A DNA stretch of 9,038 nucleotides from Deltaproteobacteria bacterium (GTDB taxonomy: Bacteria; Desulfobacterota; Desulfobacteria; Desulfobacterales; JAFDHS01): contig JAFDHS010000048.1 of the NCBI GenBank assembly GCA_019308655.1, positions 1 through 9,038 on the forward strand, given 5' to 3'. Below are positions 1 to 7,466 of the stretch, piece by piece. Under the pieces are notes generated by a model, which made no database searches, was not told where the DNA came from, and worked only from the letters and a program-made list of their open reading frames with translations. A program made the position numbers and the translations under genes. Within the stretch, counting starts at the first letter, position 1; the number at the start of each line of letters is the position of its first letter.

Positions 1-1
1 A

Positions 2-1006
2 GAATATGCCGATCTTGTAAAATACGTTATGGACCACACCCCCAATATGAGCAAAGCCGTCTTAAGCGTACACTGCCACAACGATTTGGGTCTGGCCACG
101 GCAAATACCCTTGCGGCGATAAGAGCAGGCGCAAGACAGGCAGAGGTGACCATCAACGGCATCGGAGAAAGAGCGGGAAACACCTCTTTAGAAGAGATCG
201 TCATGTCTCTGCACACAAGACCCAATCTTTTTACGGTAACAACCAATATCCAAACCACAAGAATTTATCCCATAAGCCGCCTGGTAAGCATGATAACAGG
301 CATGGCCGTTCAGCCCAACAAGGCTATTGTCGGGGCCAATGCCTTTGCTCATGAAGCGGGGATTCATCAGGACGGCGTCCTGAAAAACCCCATGACCTAC
401 GAAATCATGAAGCCGGAAGACATCGGTCTTTCCAGCAGCCGGCTCGTGCTTGGAAAACACTCGGGAAGACATGCCTTAGACTCTCATCTCAGAGAAATGG
501 GATACAACCTTTCCCACGAAGAATTAAAACTGATCTTTTCAAAGTTCAAGGATCTTGCCGACAAGAAAAAAAATGTTATGGATGAAGACCTCGAAGCACT
601 TGTTACCGAGGAGATTCTCCAGACCAAGGATGTTTTTTCCCTTGAATATCTGCATGTAACCAGCGGAACAACCGTTATGCCTACGGCCAGTGTCAAACTG
701 AATATAAAGGAAAGACCGGTCAAAGGGTCTGACGAGGGTAACGGCCCTATTGATGCGGTTTTTAAAATCATTGCAAAATTAACGGGTACGGAATCCGAAC
801 TTTTACGATTCTCCGTAAGCGCGCTGACCGGCGGAACAGACGCCCAGGGTGAAGTTACGGTACGCCTGAAAGAAAAGGGTCTTATCGCTCTTGGCAAAGG
901 AGCTGATCCCGACATTATTACAGCCAGTGCAAAGGCTTACATTAACGGGCTGAACCGACTGGAGTACCTGAAAAAAAATCCGGTAACAACCTCGGACTTT
1001 ATATAA
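2..1006 (+). CDS. leuA: 2-isopropylmalate synthase, C-terminal part (5' end outside the window)
   Basis: Condenses acetyl-CoA with 2-oxoisovalerate, the first committed step of leucine synthesis, in the cytoplasm. The frame is open from base 2 with no start, so the N-terminal part of the TIM barrel lies upstream; 334 residues are present. The metal-binding HxH motif is seen as SVHCHNDLG near the left edge, followed by the family-typical NGIGERAGN and the FAHEAGIHQDGVLKNP and LGKHSGRHA segments of the linker region. The last 120 or so residues (from LEYLHVTSGTT, with the GNGPIDA motif) are the LeuA allosteric leucine-binding domain, so this is full-type LeuA rather than homocitrate synthase, though related enzymes such as citramalate synthase share this domain. 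No frameshift is visible. It ends in TAA and is followed by a strong hairpin. Confidence 0.93.
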   Translation, partial: EYADLVKYVMDHTPNMSKAVLSVHCHNDLGLATANTLAAIRAGARQAEVTINGIGERAGNTSLEEIVMSLHTRPNLFTVTTNIQTTRIYPISRLVSMITGMAVQPNKAIVGANAFAHEAGIHQDGVLKNPMTYEIMKPEDIGLSSSRLVLGKHSGRHALDSHLREMGYNLSHEELKLIFSKFKDLADKKKNVMDEDLEALVTEEILQTKDVFSLEYLHVTSGTTVMPTASVKLNIKERPVKGSDEGNGPIDAVFKIIAKLTGTESELLRFSVSALTGGTDAQGEVTVRLKEKGLIALGKGADPDIITASAKAYINGLNRLEYLKKNPVTTSDFI

Positions 1007-1029
1007 TCAAAACCGCTGAAGCATTCATT

Positions 1030-1060
1030 GCAGGGGCACGTTACGACGTGCCCCTGCTTT
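1030..1060. terminator. Perfect 12-bp hairpin between convergent leuA and pyrD
   Basis: Left arm 1030-1041 (GCAGGGGCACGT) is exactly complementary to right arm 1046-1057, with a TACG loop. Only three T residues follow on the plus strand, and few on the minus side, so it is not a textbook intrinsic terminator. Its place between two converging stop codons (1006 and 1060) makes a bidirectional transcription end plausible. It could equally be a copy of a dispersed palindromic repeat. Confidence 0.6.
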
Positions 1061-1977
1061 CACACCTCCAGAGAACCGATAATATCCGTTATTTTTGAAA
1101 TCTTCTTTTCCTTCATAAACCGCTCTATGCCTTCAATTATATCCATGGTAGCATGTGTGTTTATGAAGTTGGCCGTGCCGACCTGTATGGCTGAGGCACC
1201 GGCCATCAGAAATTCCAGTGCATCTTGTGCGGTCATTATCCCTCCGATTCCGACCACCGGAATTTTTACATTTTGAGCCACCTGCCACACCATGCGCAGA
1301 GCAACCGGTTTAATTGCCGGACCGGAAAGCCCTCCGGTTATGTTAGCAAGTTTCGGACGTCGGGATTCAATATCAATGGCCATTCCGGTCAAGGTGTTTA
1401 TCAGTGAAACGGAATCCGCTCCCGCATTTTCGGCACTTTTTGCTATTTGCGTGATATCGGTGACATTGGGAGAAAGCTTGACCATAACCGGTTTGTTCGT
1501 CCGGTTTCTGACCGCATCAACCACACGAAATGCAGCTTCAGGCTCCACGCCAAAGGCCACCCCCCCTGCCTTTACATTGGGACAAGAGATATTGACCTCA
1601 ATGCCCGTTACCTCATCAATCCATTCAATGCGCTCCGCCAGTTTTGCATATTCATCGATAGTTTTGCCGTATATATTTGCAAAAACCGGCGTTGAAAGTT
1701 TTTTTAAAAAAGGGACCTTTTCTTTTATAAATGCTTCAAGACCCACATTTTCAAGCCCAATGGCATTGAGCATACCGGATGCGGTTTCAACAATTCGTGG
1801 CGGCGGATTTCCGGGAGAAGGTTGGAGTGAAACCCCCTTGACAACAATTCCACCAAGGCGGTTTAAATCGACCAGTTCTTCAAATTCTCCGGCATATCCA
1901 AATGTTCCGGATGCCGTCATGACGGGATTTTGAAGCTCAAGGCCTCCGATATTTACGTTAAGATCAACTTTATTCAT
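1060..1977 (-). CDS. pyrD: Dihydroorotate dehydrogenase B (NAD+), catalytic subunit
   Basis: Oxidises dihydroorotate to orotate with FMN, the fourth step of UMP synthesis, in the cytoplasm. The 305-residue length fits class 1B PyrD. Visible landmarks are NPVMTASGTFGY (residues 18-28), Lys47 in VVKGVS, the MLNAIGLEN FMN/substrate segment (69-77), NISCPN with Cys132 as catalytic base (class 2 enzymes use Ser), Lys167 in VMVKLSPN, and the GIGGI (243-247) and GTANF (267-271) phosphate-binding loops. Class 1B enzymes normally pair with the FAD/Fe-S subunit PyrK; no pyrK is in this window, so it must be elsewhere or the electron partner differs. The ATG at 1977 is the family-typical N-terminus (MNKVDLNVNIGGLELQNP); its Shine-Dalgarno is weak. 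It lies 81 bp downstream of hldD on the same strand and may share its transcript. The stop codon nearly abuts the hairpin at 1030-1057. Confidence 0.95.
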   Translation of the reverse strand: MNKVDLNVNIGGLELQNPVMTASGTFGYAGEFEELVDLNRLGGIVVKGVSLQPSPGNPPPRIVETASGMLNAIGLENVGLEAFIKEKVPFLKKLSTPVFANIYGKTIDEYAKLAERIEWIDEVTGIEVNISCPNVKAGGVAFGVEPEAAFRVVDAVRNRTNKPVMVKLSPNVTDITQIAKSAENAGADSVSLINTLTGMAIDIESRRPKLANITGGLSGPAIKPVALRMVWQVAQNVKIPVVGIGGIMTAQDALEFLMAGASAIQVGTANFINTHATMDIIEGIERFMKEKKISKITDIIGSLEV

Positions 1978-2010
1978 AATAATAATTTATCCATTCCAAC
2001 CAACACTGAA

Positions 2011-2050
2011 GCATGGGAACGAGAAATAGGAAAGACGGAGCAAAGCAACT
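2011..2050 (-). repeat. Degenerate copy (copy C) of the composite intergenic repeat, in front of pyrD
   Basis: Read on the minus strand this segment carries GTTGCTTTGCTCCGTCTTT, matching GTCGCTTCGCTCCGTCTTT of the copy near 8630-8648 at 17 of 19 positions, and then CTCGTTCCCATGC, matching CTCGTTCCCACGC near 8654-8666. The similarity seems to run on weakly towards the pyrD start. It therefore looks like a decayed member of the same two-part repeat seen downstream of ahbD. It fills most of the 81-bp space between hldD and pyrD. Confidence 0.65.
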
Positions 2051-2058
2051 CATGAACT

Positions 2059-3018
2059 TCAGCTTTCTTCAGACTCTTCGTTGAGCCATTCCATATAACA
2101 CTGTACGCCCTGTTCCACAGTCTTGAAAGATACCGGACAGCCCGCTTCACGCAATTGAGAGATATCCGCTTCAGTAAAGCTCTGGTATCGATTTTTCAAG
2201 TGATCCGGGAACGGGATGTATTCCATATCACCTCGGCCATGGAAGGCAATGACCCCCCGCGCAACATCGTTAAAGGTTCGGCTTTGGTCCGTACCCACAT
2301 TGAAAATACCGGATTTGTCCGGGTTCTCCATAAACCAGAGGTTGACCTCCACAACGTCAGAGACATAGACAAAATCCCGGCGCTGCTCACCGTTTGTATA
2401 TCCGTCACTCCCTTCAAACAATTTCACCTTTCCCTCTGACAGAACCTGATTATTGAAATGAAAGGCCACGCTGGCCATGGAGCCCTTATGTTGTTCACGC
2501 GGCCCATAGACATTAAAATAGCGGAATCCGGCAATTTGACTATCGGCATCGGAAAGAACCCGGCGAACATACTGGTCAAACAAAAACTTGGAATAACCGT
2601 ATACGTTCAGAGGTTTTTCATGCTCAAGGACCTCCTTAAATACCGTTCCATCCCCGTAAACAGAGGCACTGGAGGCATATAGATAAGGAATACGATGCTT
2701 AAGGCAGTAATGCAAAAGTTCCTTGGAATATTCATAGTTATTGCGCATCATGTAACGGCCGTCCCAGTTCGTTGTAGAGGAGCAGGCTCCCTCATGAAAA
2801 ACCGCCTCTGCAGAGACGTAAAAATCATTTCCGGCCTTTATTCTTTCTATGAAATCATCTTTATCCAGATAATCATAAATTTTACAATCCGCAATATTTT
2901 TGATCTTGGTACCATCGGAAAGATTATCAACGATCAAAATATCCGAACAACCGCGTTCATTGAGCGCTTTTACAATATTGCTGCCGATAAAACCCGCTCC
3001 ACCTGTTACAATAACCAT
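2059..3018 (-). CDS. hldD: ADP-L-glycero-D-manno-heptose 6-epimerase
   Basis: Inverts C6 of ADP-D-glycero-D-manno-heptose to give the L-glycero form, the precursor of the inner-core heptose of lipopolysaccharide; an NADP-dependent extended SDR enzyme of the cytoplasm. At 319 residues it is close to the E. coli protein. The N-terminal Rossmann motif TGGAGFIGS is at 5-13, the family-specific [10 protein letters not shown] at 74-83, Ser116/Ser117 in YASSASVYG, the YxxxK motif at Tyr140-Lys144 (YGYSK), and Lys178 in [10 protein letters not shown], the second catalytic residue known for E. coli HldD. A short extra segment (about residues 206-212) precedes RRDFVYV. The ATG at 3018 has a good GGAG Shine-Dalgarno (3026-3029, 7-nt spacing). 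It is transcribed away from the ClpX-like gene and may be co-transcribed with pyrD; no other LPS gene is visible nearby. Confidence 0.96.
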   Translation of the reverse strand: MVIVTGGAGFIGSNIVKALNERGCSDILIVDNLSDGTKIKNIADCKIYDYLDKDDFIERIKAGNDFYVSAEAVFHEGACSSTTNWDGRYMMRNNYEYSKELLHYCLKHRIPYLYASSASVYGDGTVFKEVLEHEKPLNVYGYSKFLFDQYVRRVLSDADSQIAGFRYFNVYGPREQHKGSMASVAFHFNNQVLSEGKVKLFEGSDGYTNGEQRRDFVYVSDVVEVNLWFMENPDKSGIFNVGTDQSRTFNDVARGVIAFHGRGDMEYIPFPDHLKNRYQSFTEADISQLREAGCPVSFKTVEQGVQCYMEWLNEESEES

Positions 3019-3077
3019 TTATTTTCTCCACCGCCGGAATCATTTGTTTTTGTAAATACTATAGATATTTTGCCGCA

Positions 3078-3099
3078 AAGGCTCCGGAATTGGAGCCTT
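3078..3099. other. 8-bp perfect stem-loop in the divergent spacer
   Basis: AAGGCTCC (3078-3085) pairs exactly with GGAGCCTT (3092-3099) around a GGAATT loop. It lies about 60 bp upstream of the hldD start. The nearest T-run on the plus strand starts roughly 17 bp further on, so it does not look like an intrinsic terminator. It could be an operator or an RNA hairpin in the hldD leader; its function is not shown by the sequence. Confidence 0.4.
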
Positions 3100-3248
3100 A
3101 ATGGCTGATTAACAAGTTTTTTTTACCAAATAGCTACAAACTTTATTTTTTTCAAAAAACATACCAGATACGCCTCTTTATGAAAAGCCCCATTTCCACC
3201 CTGCACATGAAAAATACAAACCGGTAAGCTACCCGGATCATCGCTGTT

Positions 3249-3278
3249 TTGCAAAGATAGTTATAGCCGGAATAAATT
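3249..3278 (+). promoter_or_regulatory. Possible sigma-70-type promoter for the ClpX-like gene
   Basis: TTGCAA at 3249-3254 resembles a -35 box, and TAAATT at 3273-3278 matches the -10 consensus at four of six positions with an 18-bp spacer. This would give a leader of roughly 45 nt before the ATG at 3329. It is a weak match in A/T-rich DNA. Confidence 0.25.
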
Positions 3279-3328
3279 TATGGCGCCCGCCTTGCTTTTT
3301 AAAACGGATGTGATTATAGTGATTGATT

Positions 3329-5104
3329 ATGATTGCAGGCGATAATGAAAAATTACCGGATCCCAAAGAGCTTGAAAAAGAAATAGGTGAATTTCTATCC
3401 AAGAAGTTCGGAGATAATGTCAAAGTCATATCTCCCCTTGTTATGTCTGAAGAAGAACTCCCGGATAAAACGGATAAAGCCCCTCCAAAAAAGAAAAAGC
3501 TTGACTTTGATTTAAAGCCTGAAGAACTGGTCGCCTATCTTGATCAGTATATTGTAAAACAGGATCGGGCAAAAACCGTCCTGGCTACAAAGATATGTAC
3601 ACATTTTAACCGCGTAAAACGCCGCGAAGCCTTCCCTGATGATCACAAAGAAATAGTCGGCAGCATCAAAAATAATGTACTTATGCTGGGCCCCACAGGA
3701 GTGGGAAAAACCTACCTGGTCAAACTGATCGCCGACAAAATCGGTGTTCCCTTTGTCAAGGGAGATGCCACCAAGTTCAGTGAAACCGGTTATGTGGGCG
3801 GAGATGTCGAGGACCTGATACGGGATCTGGTTCGAGAAGCCGACGGCGATATTGAATCGGCCAGGCATGGCATCATATATATAGATGAAATCGACAAAAT
3901 TGCATCCAGCCACAACCTGATCGGCGCGGATGTCTCTCGAACGGGAGTTCAGAGAGCCCTGCTCAAGCCCATGGAAGAAACGGATGTTGAACTGAAAGTT
4001 CCCCATGATCCGATCTCGATGATGGAAGAGATCGAGCAATATCGTAAAACCGGCAAGCGTGACAAACGCTATGTAAACACCAAAAATATTCTGTTTATCA
4101 TGAGTGGCGCATTTGCCAATATCGGGGAAATCATAAAAAAACGAATTTCAAAACAGAATATCGGCTTTGGAGCAAAGATCAAACGTTCAGACGAAGATTC
4201 CGATATACTGAAACACTTAAAAACCGAAGACCTGGTAAAATTCGGCTTTGAATCGGAATTTGTCGGCCGCCTTCCGGTAAGAGCCGTTTTTGAGAGACTG
4301 ACCGAAGACGATCTGTTCAATATCCTGCGAAATCCGAACAACCCTATAATTCTTGGGAAAAAACTCGATTTTGAAGCATACGATATCAACGTTAAGTTTG
4401 AAGACAAGGCGCTTCGAATTTTAGCCGAACAAGCCTTTTCAGAGAATACGGGAGCAAGGGGTCTTGTCAGTGCCGTTGAAGAGGCACTGCTTTTTTTTGA
4501 AGAGAAACTGCCGTCTACAACCATCAAGAAATTCCCGATAACGTCCTCTGTCATTGAAAACCCCCAAAAAGCACTTGAAACGTTTTTAGCAACCCAAAAC
4601 GACAAAAAATGGGATAAAATTTTTGAACGGATCGCCCATCAGGAAAAGCAACGGGTTAAGGAATATATAAAATCAAAGCAAAAAAATCTGGCTGAACGAT
4701 ACCATCTGAGGCTCTCTGAGTCTCAAACAGATCTTGTGGCTGCTTATTATTGCAACCATATAACGGATATCGGAGAAGCCATGCAAAAAATCAAATTCTA
4801 TTACGACGAAGTTAAAAAACTTGAACTATACTTTTTAAACAAGCATGATATCAATATTATTTTGGAAGAAGACGCCATGGATTTAATTACTGAGCAGTTC
4901 ATCAATTCCTCAGCGACTTTTGAAAATATATATAAAAAAATATCCGCCGATTTTGAAGACGGCCTGAAACTGATTCAGGGAAAAACCGGCAGAAATCGTT
5001 TTCCCATTACCAGGGAAGCCCTTTTAGACCCCAAATCTTTTTTAAACGATCTCGTTAAAAAGGAACTTGGAATAGATCCAATACCTGATAATAGTAAATT
5101 CTAA
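3329..5104 (+). CDS. ClpX-like AAA+ ATPase lacking the zinc-binding domain, with a long C-terminal extension
   Basis: A probable protein unfoldase or remodeller of the Clp/Hsp100 class. Residues are numbered from a TTG at 3323; the ATG at 3329 is preferred (591 aa), although neither has a clear Shine-Dalgarno. About 60 charged residues with a KKKK run replace the Cys4 zinc domain of ClpX. The AAA+ module follows: Walker A GPTGVGKT (123-130), pore loop GYVG (156-159), Walker B IIYIDE (184-189), sensor-1 region ILFIMSGAF (256-264), IGF (280-282, the ClpP-docking motif of ClpX), arginine finger R316 in EFVGRLP, and sensor-2 GAR (377-379). The ClpX RKH loop region is replaced by a longer charged insert (about 221-254). 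Residues 430-593 are helix-rich and Lys/Glu-rich and match no domain I recognise. ClpX is about 420 residues, so this is a paralogue and probably not the housekeeping ClpX. Its substrate is unknown and the neighbours give no clue. Confidence 0.85.
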   Translation: MIAGDNEKLPDPKELEKEIGEFLSKKFGDNVKVISPLVMSEEELPDKTDKAPPKKKKLDFDLKPEELVAYLDQYIVKQDRAKTVLATKICTHFNRVKRREAFPDDHKEIVGSIKNNVLMLGPTGVGKTYLVKLIADKIGVPFVKGDATKFSETGYVGGDVEDLIRDLVREADGDIESARHGIIYIDEIDKIASSHNLIGADVSRTGVQRALLKPMEETDVELKVPHDPISMMEEIEQYRKTGKRDKRYVNTKNILFIMSGAFANIGEIIKKRISKQNIGFGAKIKRSDEDSDILKHLKTEDLVKFGFESEFVGRLPVRAVFERLTEDDLFNILRNPNNPIILGKKLDFEAYDINVKFEDKALRILAEQAFSENTGARGLVSAVEEALLFFEEKLPSTTIKKFPITSSVIENPQKALETFLATQNDKKWDKIFERIAHQEKQRVKEYIKSKQKNLAERYHLRLSESQTDLVAAYYCNHITDIGEAMQKIKFYYDEVKKLELYFLNKHDINIILEEDAMDLITEQFINSSATFENIYKKISADFEDGLKLIQGKTGRNRFPITREALLDPKSFLNDLVKKELGIDPIPDNSKF

Positions 5105-5120
5105 TTCGTGCAAATCAGAA

Positions 5121-5252
5121 AAGTGCCTAAAATGAGCTAAAGTTTGAAGTGAGCTAAAGTTAAGGAGTCGCTCCGCTCCGTCTTTTTATATATAACTTGA
5201 TAGAATTCCTCAACTTTAGGCACTTTAGATCACTTTAGGCACTTCACACTTT
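5121..5252. repeat. Composite intergenic repeat, copy A: two inverted arms around a GTCGCTCCGCTCCGTC core
   Basis: This fills most of the 198 bp between the ClpX-like stop and ahbC. The left arm (from 5121, built from spaced CTAAAGT units) and the right arm (5206-5245) are imperfect inverted repeats, so the RNA or single strand could fold into a large stem-loop. Between them sits the core GTCGCTCCGCTCCGTC with a T-run (5183-5187). Positions 5212-5252 are a perfect 41-nt inverted copy of 8584-8624. Positions 5154-5187 match 8617-8650 in direct orientation at 31 of 34 positions. A faint further unit (CACTTTATGACACTT) is visible at about 5280-5294, just before ahbC. The T-run may help end transcription of the ClpX-like gene. 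Confidence 0.85.
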
Positions 5253-5302
5253 TTTTAATTAAGAAACTAACCTTTTAACCACTTTATGACACTTGAAAAA
5301 TT

Positions 5303-6481
5303 ATGATTGGAATATCAAAACTTTATTGCGGAACGGTCGAACCTTCAGATGCGCTTCGTTATAACCGTCATTCAGGTAAATTGCCCTCCCATCTCCTTCA
5401 GTTCTCCAGCGATAAACGCCCCGTCGTGGTCTGGAACATCACAAGGCGTTGCAATTTAAAGTGTGTTCACTGTTATGCCCAGGCAAAAGACATCTCTTTT
5501 GATAATGAACTCTCTACCCTGGAAGGCAAAAAACTCATTGATGATCTTGCCGGCTTCGGTGTGCCCGTGATTTTGTTTTCAGGCGGAGAACCATTGGTTC
5601 GAAAGGACCTTCCCGAACTGGCAGCCTATGCCGTGGAAAAGGGAATGAGGGCTGTTATATCAACAAACGGAACACTCATATCTCCTGAAAAGGCCCGTAT
5701 ACTCAAAGATATCGGTCTTTCATACGTGGGAATAAGCATTGATGGAATGGAACAGATAAACGACCGTTTCAGAGGCGTTAAAGGCGCATACCAAGCGGCT
5801 TTGGACGGGATCAGAAACTGCAAGGCGGCTGGAATAAAAGTCGGCCTTCGCTTTACCATCAACAAAATCAATGTCGCTGAAATCCCTGATATATTCGATC
5901 TCCTTGAAGAGATGGAGATTCCCAGGGCCTGCTTTTACCATCTTGTTTATGCGGGACGCGGTTCAAAACTGGTTGAAGAGGATTTGACCCATGAAGAGAG
6001 CAGAAAAGCCGTTGATCTCATAATGGATCTTACCCAAAAGCTGCATGAAAAGGGCAAGCCCAAAGAAATATTAACCGTTGACAACCATGCCGACGGCCCC
6101 TATCTGTATTTAAGAATGCTTAAGGAAGACCCCCGGCGGGCCAAGGAAGTTCTTGAGCTTCTCGAAATGAATGAAGGAAACAATTCCGGCAGGGGATTCG
6201 GATGCATCAGCTGGGATGGTGAAGTCCATGCCGATCAATTCTGGCGTCATTACAGTTTTGGAAATGTAAAAAACCGTCCGTTTTCCGAAATTTGGACCGA
6301 CACCTCGGAGCCGCTGATGAAAAAGCTTAAAGAGAAGAAAAAATACGTTGAAGGAAGATGCGCATCCTGCCGCTGGCTGGATATCTGTGCAGGCAATTTC
6401 AGGGTAAGAGCCGAGGCGGTGACCGGTAACATTTGGGCACCGGACCCTGCCTGTTATCTGACGGATGAAGAAATAGCTTAG
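5303..6481 (+). CDS. ahbC: 12,18-didecarboxysiroheme deacetylase AhbC (radical SAM, SPASM-type)
   Basis: In the alternative heme pathway AhbC removes the acetate chains at C2 and C7 of 12,18-didecarboxysiroheme to give Fe-coproporphyrin III; it is a cytoplasmic radical SAM enzyme related to NirJ of heme d1 synthesis. The 392 residues begin with the AhbC/NirJ-type leader (ISKLYCGTVEP...ALRYNR, LPSHLLQFS). The radical SAM CxxxCxxC is Cys50, Cys54, Cys57 (TRRCNLKCVHCYA), followed by GGEP (94-97), STNGT (120-124) and ISIDG (144-148). C-terminal cysteines 301, 353, 356, 362 and 384 fit an auxiliary Fe-S cluster domain. Assignment as AhbC rather than NirJ rests on its neighbours hemB and ahbD. The ATG at 5303 has no clear Shine-Dalgarno. 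It is 46 bp upstream of hemB and is the first gene of the likely operon, directly behind the repeat. Confidence 0.9.
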   Translation: MIGISKLYCGTVEPSDALRYNRHSGKLPSHLLQFSSDKRPVVVWNITRRCNLKCVHCYAQAKDISFDNELSTLEGKKLIDDLAGFGVPVILFSGGEPLVRKDLPELAAYAVEKGMRAVISTNGTLISPEKARILKDIGLSYVGISIDGMEQINDRFRGVKGAYQAALDGIRNCKAAGIKVGLRFTINKINVAEIPDIFDLLEEMEIPRACFYHLVYAGRGSKLVEEDLTHEESRKAVDLIMDLTQKLHEKGKPKEILTVDNHADGPYLYLRMLKEDPRRAKEVLELLEMNEGNNSGRGFGCISWDGEVHADQFWRHYSFGNVKNRPFSEIWTDTSEPLMKKLKEKKKYVEGRCASCRWLDICAGNFRVRAEAVTGNIWAPDPACYLTDEEIA

Positions 6482-6527
6482 CGTAAATCAATTGATAGTG
6501 TATTTGTATTAATATAAGGAGCGGCAA

Positions 6528-7466
6528 ATGCTTTTTCCCGACTACCGGCCGAGACGTCTCAGGCAAAATGATGCTTTCAGACGCATGATACGTGAAACCA
6601 AACTTTCTGTTGATGATTTGATTTTTCCCATGTTTGCCATCAGCGGCAAAGGCGTAAAGAATCCCATCCCCTCCATGCCCGGCCATTGTCAGCTTTCCAC
6701 GGATCATCTTGTGAAAACGGCAAAAAAAGCTTACGAACTCGGGATACCCGCAGTCATGCTTTTCGGAATACCCGACAAAAAAATACCCGACAAAAAGGAC
6801 CCATTGGCAACAAGCGCCTACGCAAAGGACGGCATCGTTCAAAAAGCAACCAAGGCATTAAAGGATAAGATACCCGACCTGGTTGTCATAACCGATGTCT
6901 GCCTGTGTCAGTATACGGATCATGGGCATTGCGGCGTCATGGACGGAAACATCATAGATAATGATGCAAGCCTTGACCTTCTGGCCAGAGTTGCCCTGTC
7001 CCATGCAAAGGCCGGGGCCGACATGGCAGCACCTTCCGACATGATGGACGGCCGTGTTGCTGAAATTCGTCAACCCATCATGTCATACGCCGCCAAATAC
7101 TGCTCGGCTTATTACGGCCCCTTTCGTGAGGCAGCAGACTCGGCGCCCCGGTTCGGGGATCGCCGAACCTACCAGATGGACCCTGCAAATTCTCTGGAAG
7201 CGATCCGGGAAGTCAACATGGATATAGAAGAAGGGGCGGATATCATAATGATCAAGCCCGCCCTTCCCTATCTTGATATTATTCACAGCATCCGTAATGA
7301 GATTGATCTTCCTGTTGCGGCATATAATGTAAGCGGTGAATATTCCATGATCAAGGCAGCCGAAAAAATGGGATGGATAGACGGGAAAAAGGTCATGATG
7401 GAAACAAACTTTGACCTCAATCAAGCGGGCCGGAGCCGACATGATCCTGACTTATTTTGCTCTTGA
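6528..7466 (+). CDS. hemB: Delta-aminolevulinic acid dehydratase (porphobilinogen synthase), 3' frameshifted and internally rearranged
   Basis: HemB condenses two 5-aminolevulinate molecules to porphobilinogen, feeding siroheme, heme and cobalamin. Seen: RPRRLR near the N-terminus, a CxCx7C metal site (Cys125, 127, 135 in DVCLCQYTDHGHCG), APSDMMDGR (168-176), and both Schiff-base lysines Lys190 (MSYAAKY) and Lys243 (MIKPALPYLD). The ATG at 6528 has an AAGGAG Shine-Dalgarno (6516-6521). Three oddities: IPDKK is doubled (81-90) by a 15-bp tandem repeat; EIRQ-PIMSY (180-187) lacks about ten residues that E. coli HemB has between QALD and IMSY; and after QAG (299-301) the frame is shifted, so the protein ends RSRHDPDLFCS. 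The expected ADMILTYFALEAAEELRK is encoded one frame over (7437-7491) and would end in an ATGA overlap with ahbD. The gene is either decaying or carries sequence errors; the product as written probably lacks the last barrel strand. Confidence 0.88.
   Translation: MLFPDYRPRRLRQNDAFRRMIRETKLSVDDLIFPMFAISGKGVKNPIPSMPGHCQLSTDHLVKTAKKAYELGIPAVMLFGIPDKKIPDKKDPLATSAYAKDGIVQKATKALKDKIPDLVVITDVCLCQYTDHGHCGVMDGNIIDNDASLDLLARVALSHAKAGADMAAPSDMMDGRVAEIRQPIMSYAAKYCSAYYGPFREAADSAPRFGDRRTYQMDPANSLEAIREVNMDIEEGADIIMIKPALPYLDIIHSIRNEIDLPVAAYNVSGEYSMIKAAEKMGWIDGKKVMMETNFDLNQAGRSRHDPDLFCS
6767..6796 (+). repeat. Perfect 15-bp tandem duplication inside hemB
   Basis: AATACCCGACAAAAA occurs twice without a gap (6767-6781 and 6782-6796). 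It stays in frame and doubles the five residues IPDKK. The single-copy form FGIPDKKDP would align normally with HemB proteins, so one unit is likely a recent slippage product. Confidence 0.9.

Larger units (their letters stand above)
3019..3328. other. Divergent intergenic region between hldD and the ClpX-like gene
   Basis: This 310-bp stretch carries no convincing gene. It holds the hldD Shine-Dalgarno at its left end, an 8-bp perfect hairpin at 3078-3099, an A/T-rich block at about 3110-3165 with T- and A-runs, a small imperfect CCGGTA...TACCCGG hairpin near 3222-3236, and a possible promoter towards the ClpX-like gene at about 3249-3278. Both flanking promoters must lie here because the genes diverge. 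Confidence 0.6.

Noticed and set aside
484..915. 143-codon open frame on the minus strand
   Set aside because: Antisense to the LeuA regulatory domain; a shadow of a well-conserved coding region.
1292..1933. 213-codon open frame on the plus strand
   Set aside because: It lies wholly antisense to pyrD, whose protein matches its family along the full length; the plus-strand translation is Ser/Pro/Thr-rich shadow sequence without recognisable motifs.
3512..4039. 175-codon and neighbouring 178-codon (4069-4605) open frames on the minus strand
   Set aside because: Both are antisense to the AAA+ core of the ClpX-like gene; no domain and no ribosome binding site seen.
5121..5252. CRISPR array, because of short regularly spaced repeats
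   Set aside because: The CTAAAGT units are about 10 bp apart with no spacers of 30 bp or so, and the arms are inverted; no cas gene is present.
7425..7440. Programmed ribosomal frameshift in hemB
   Set aside because: No slippery heptamer, internal Shine-Dalgarno or obvious stimulatory structure is visible, and restoring the consensus AGAD needs four bases removed rather than a simple one-base shift.
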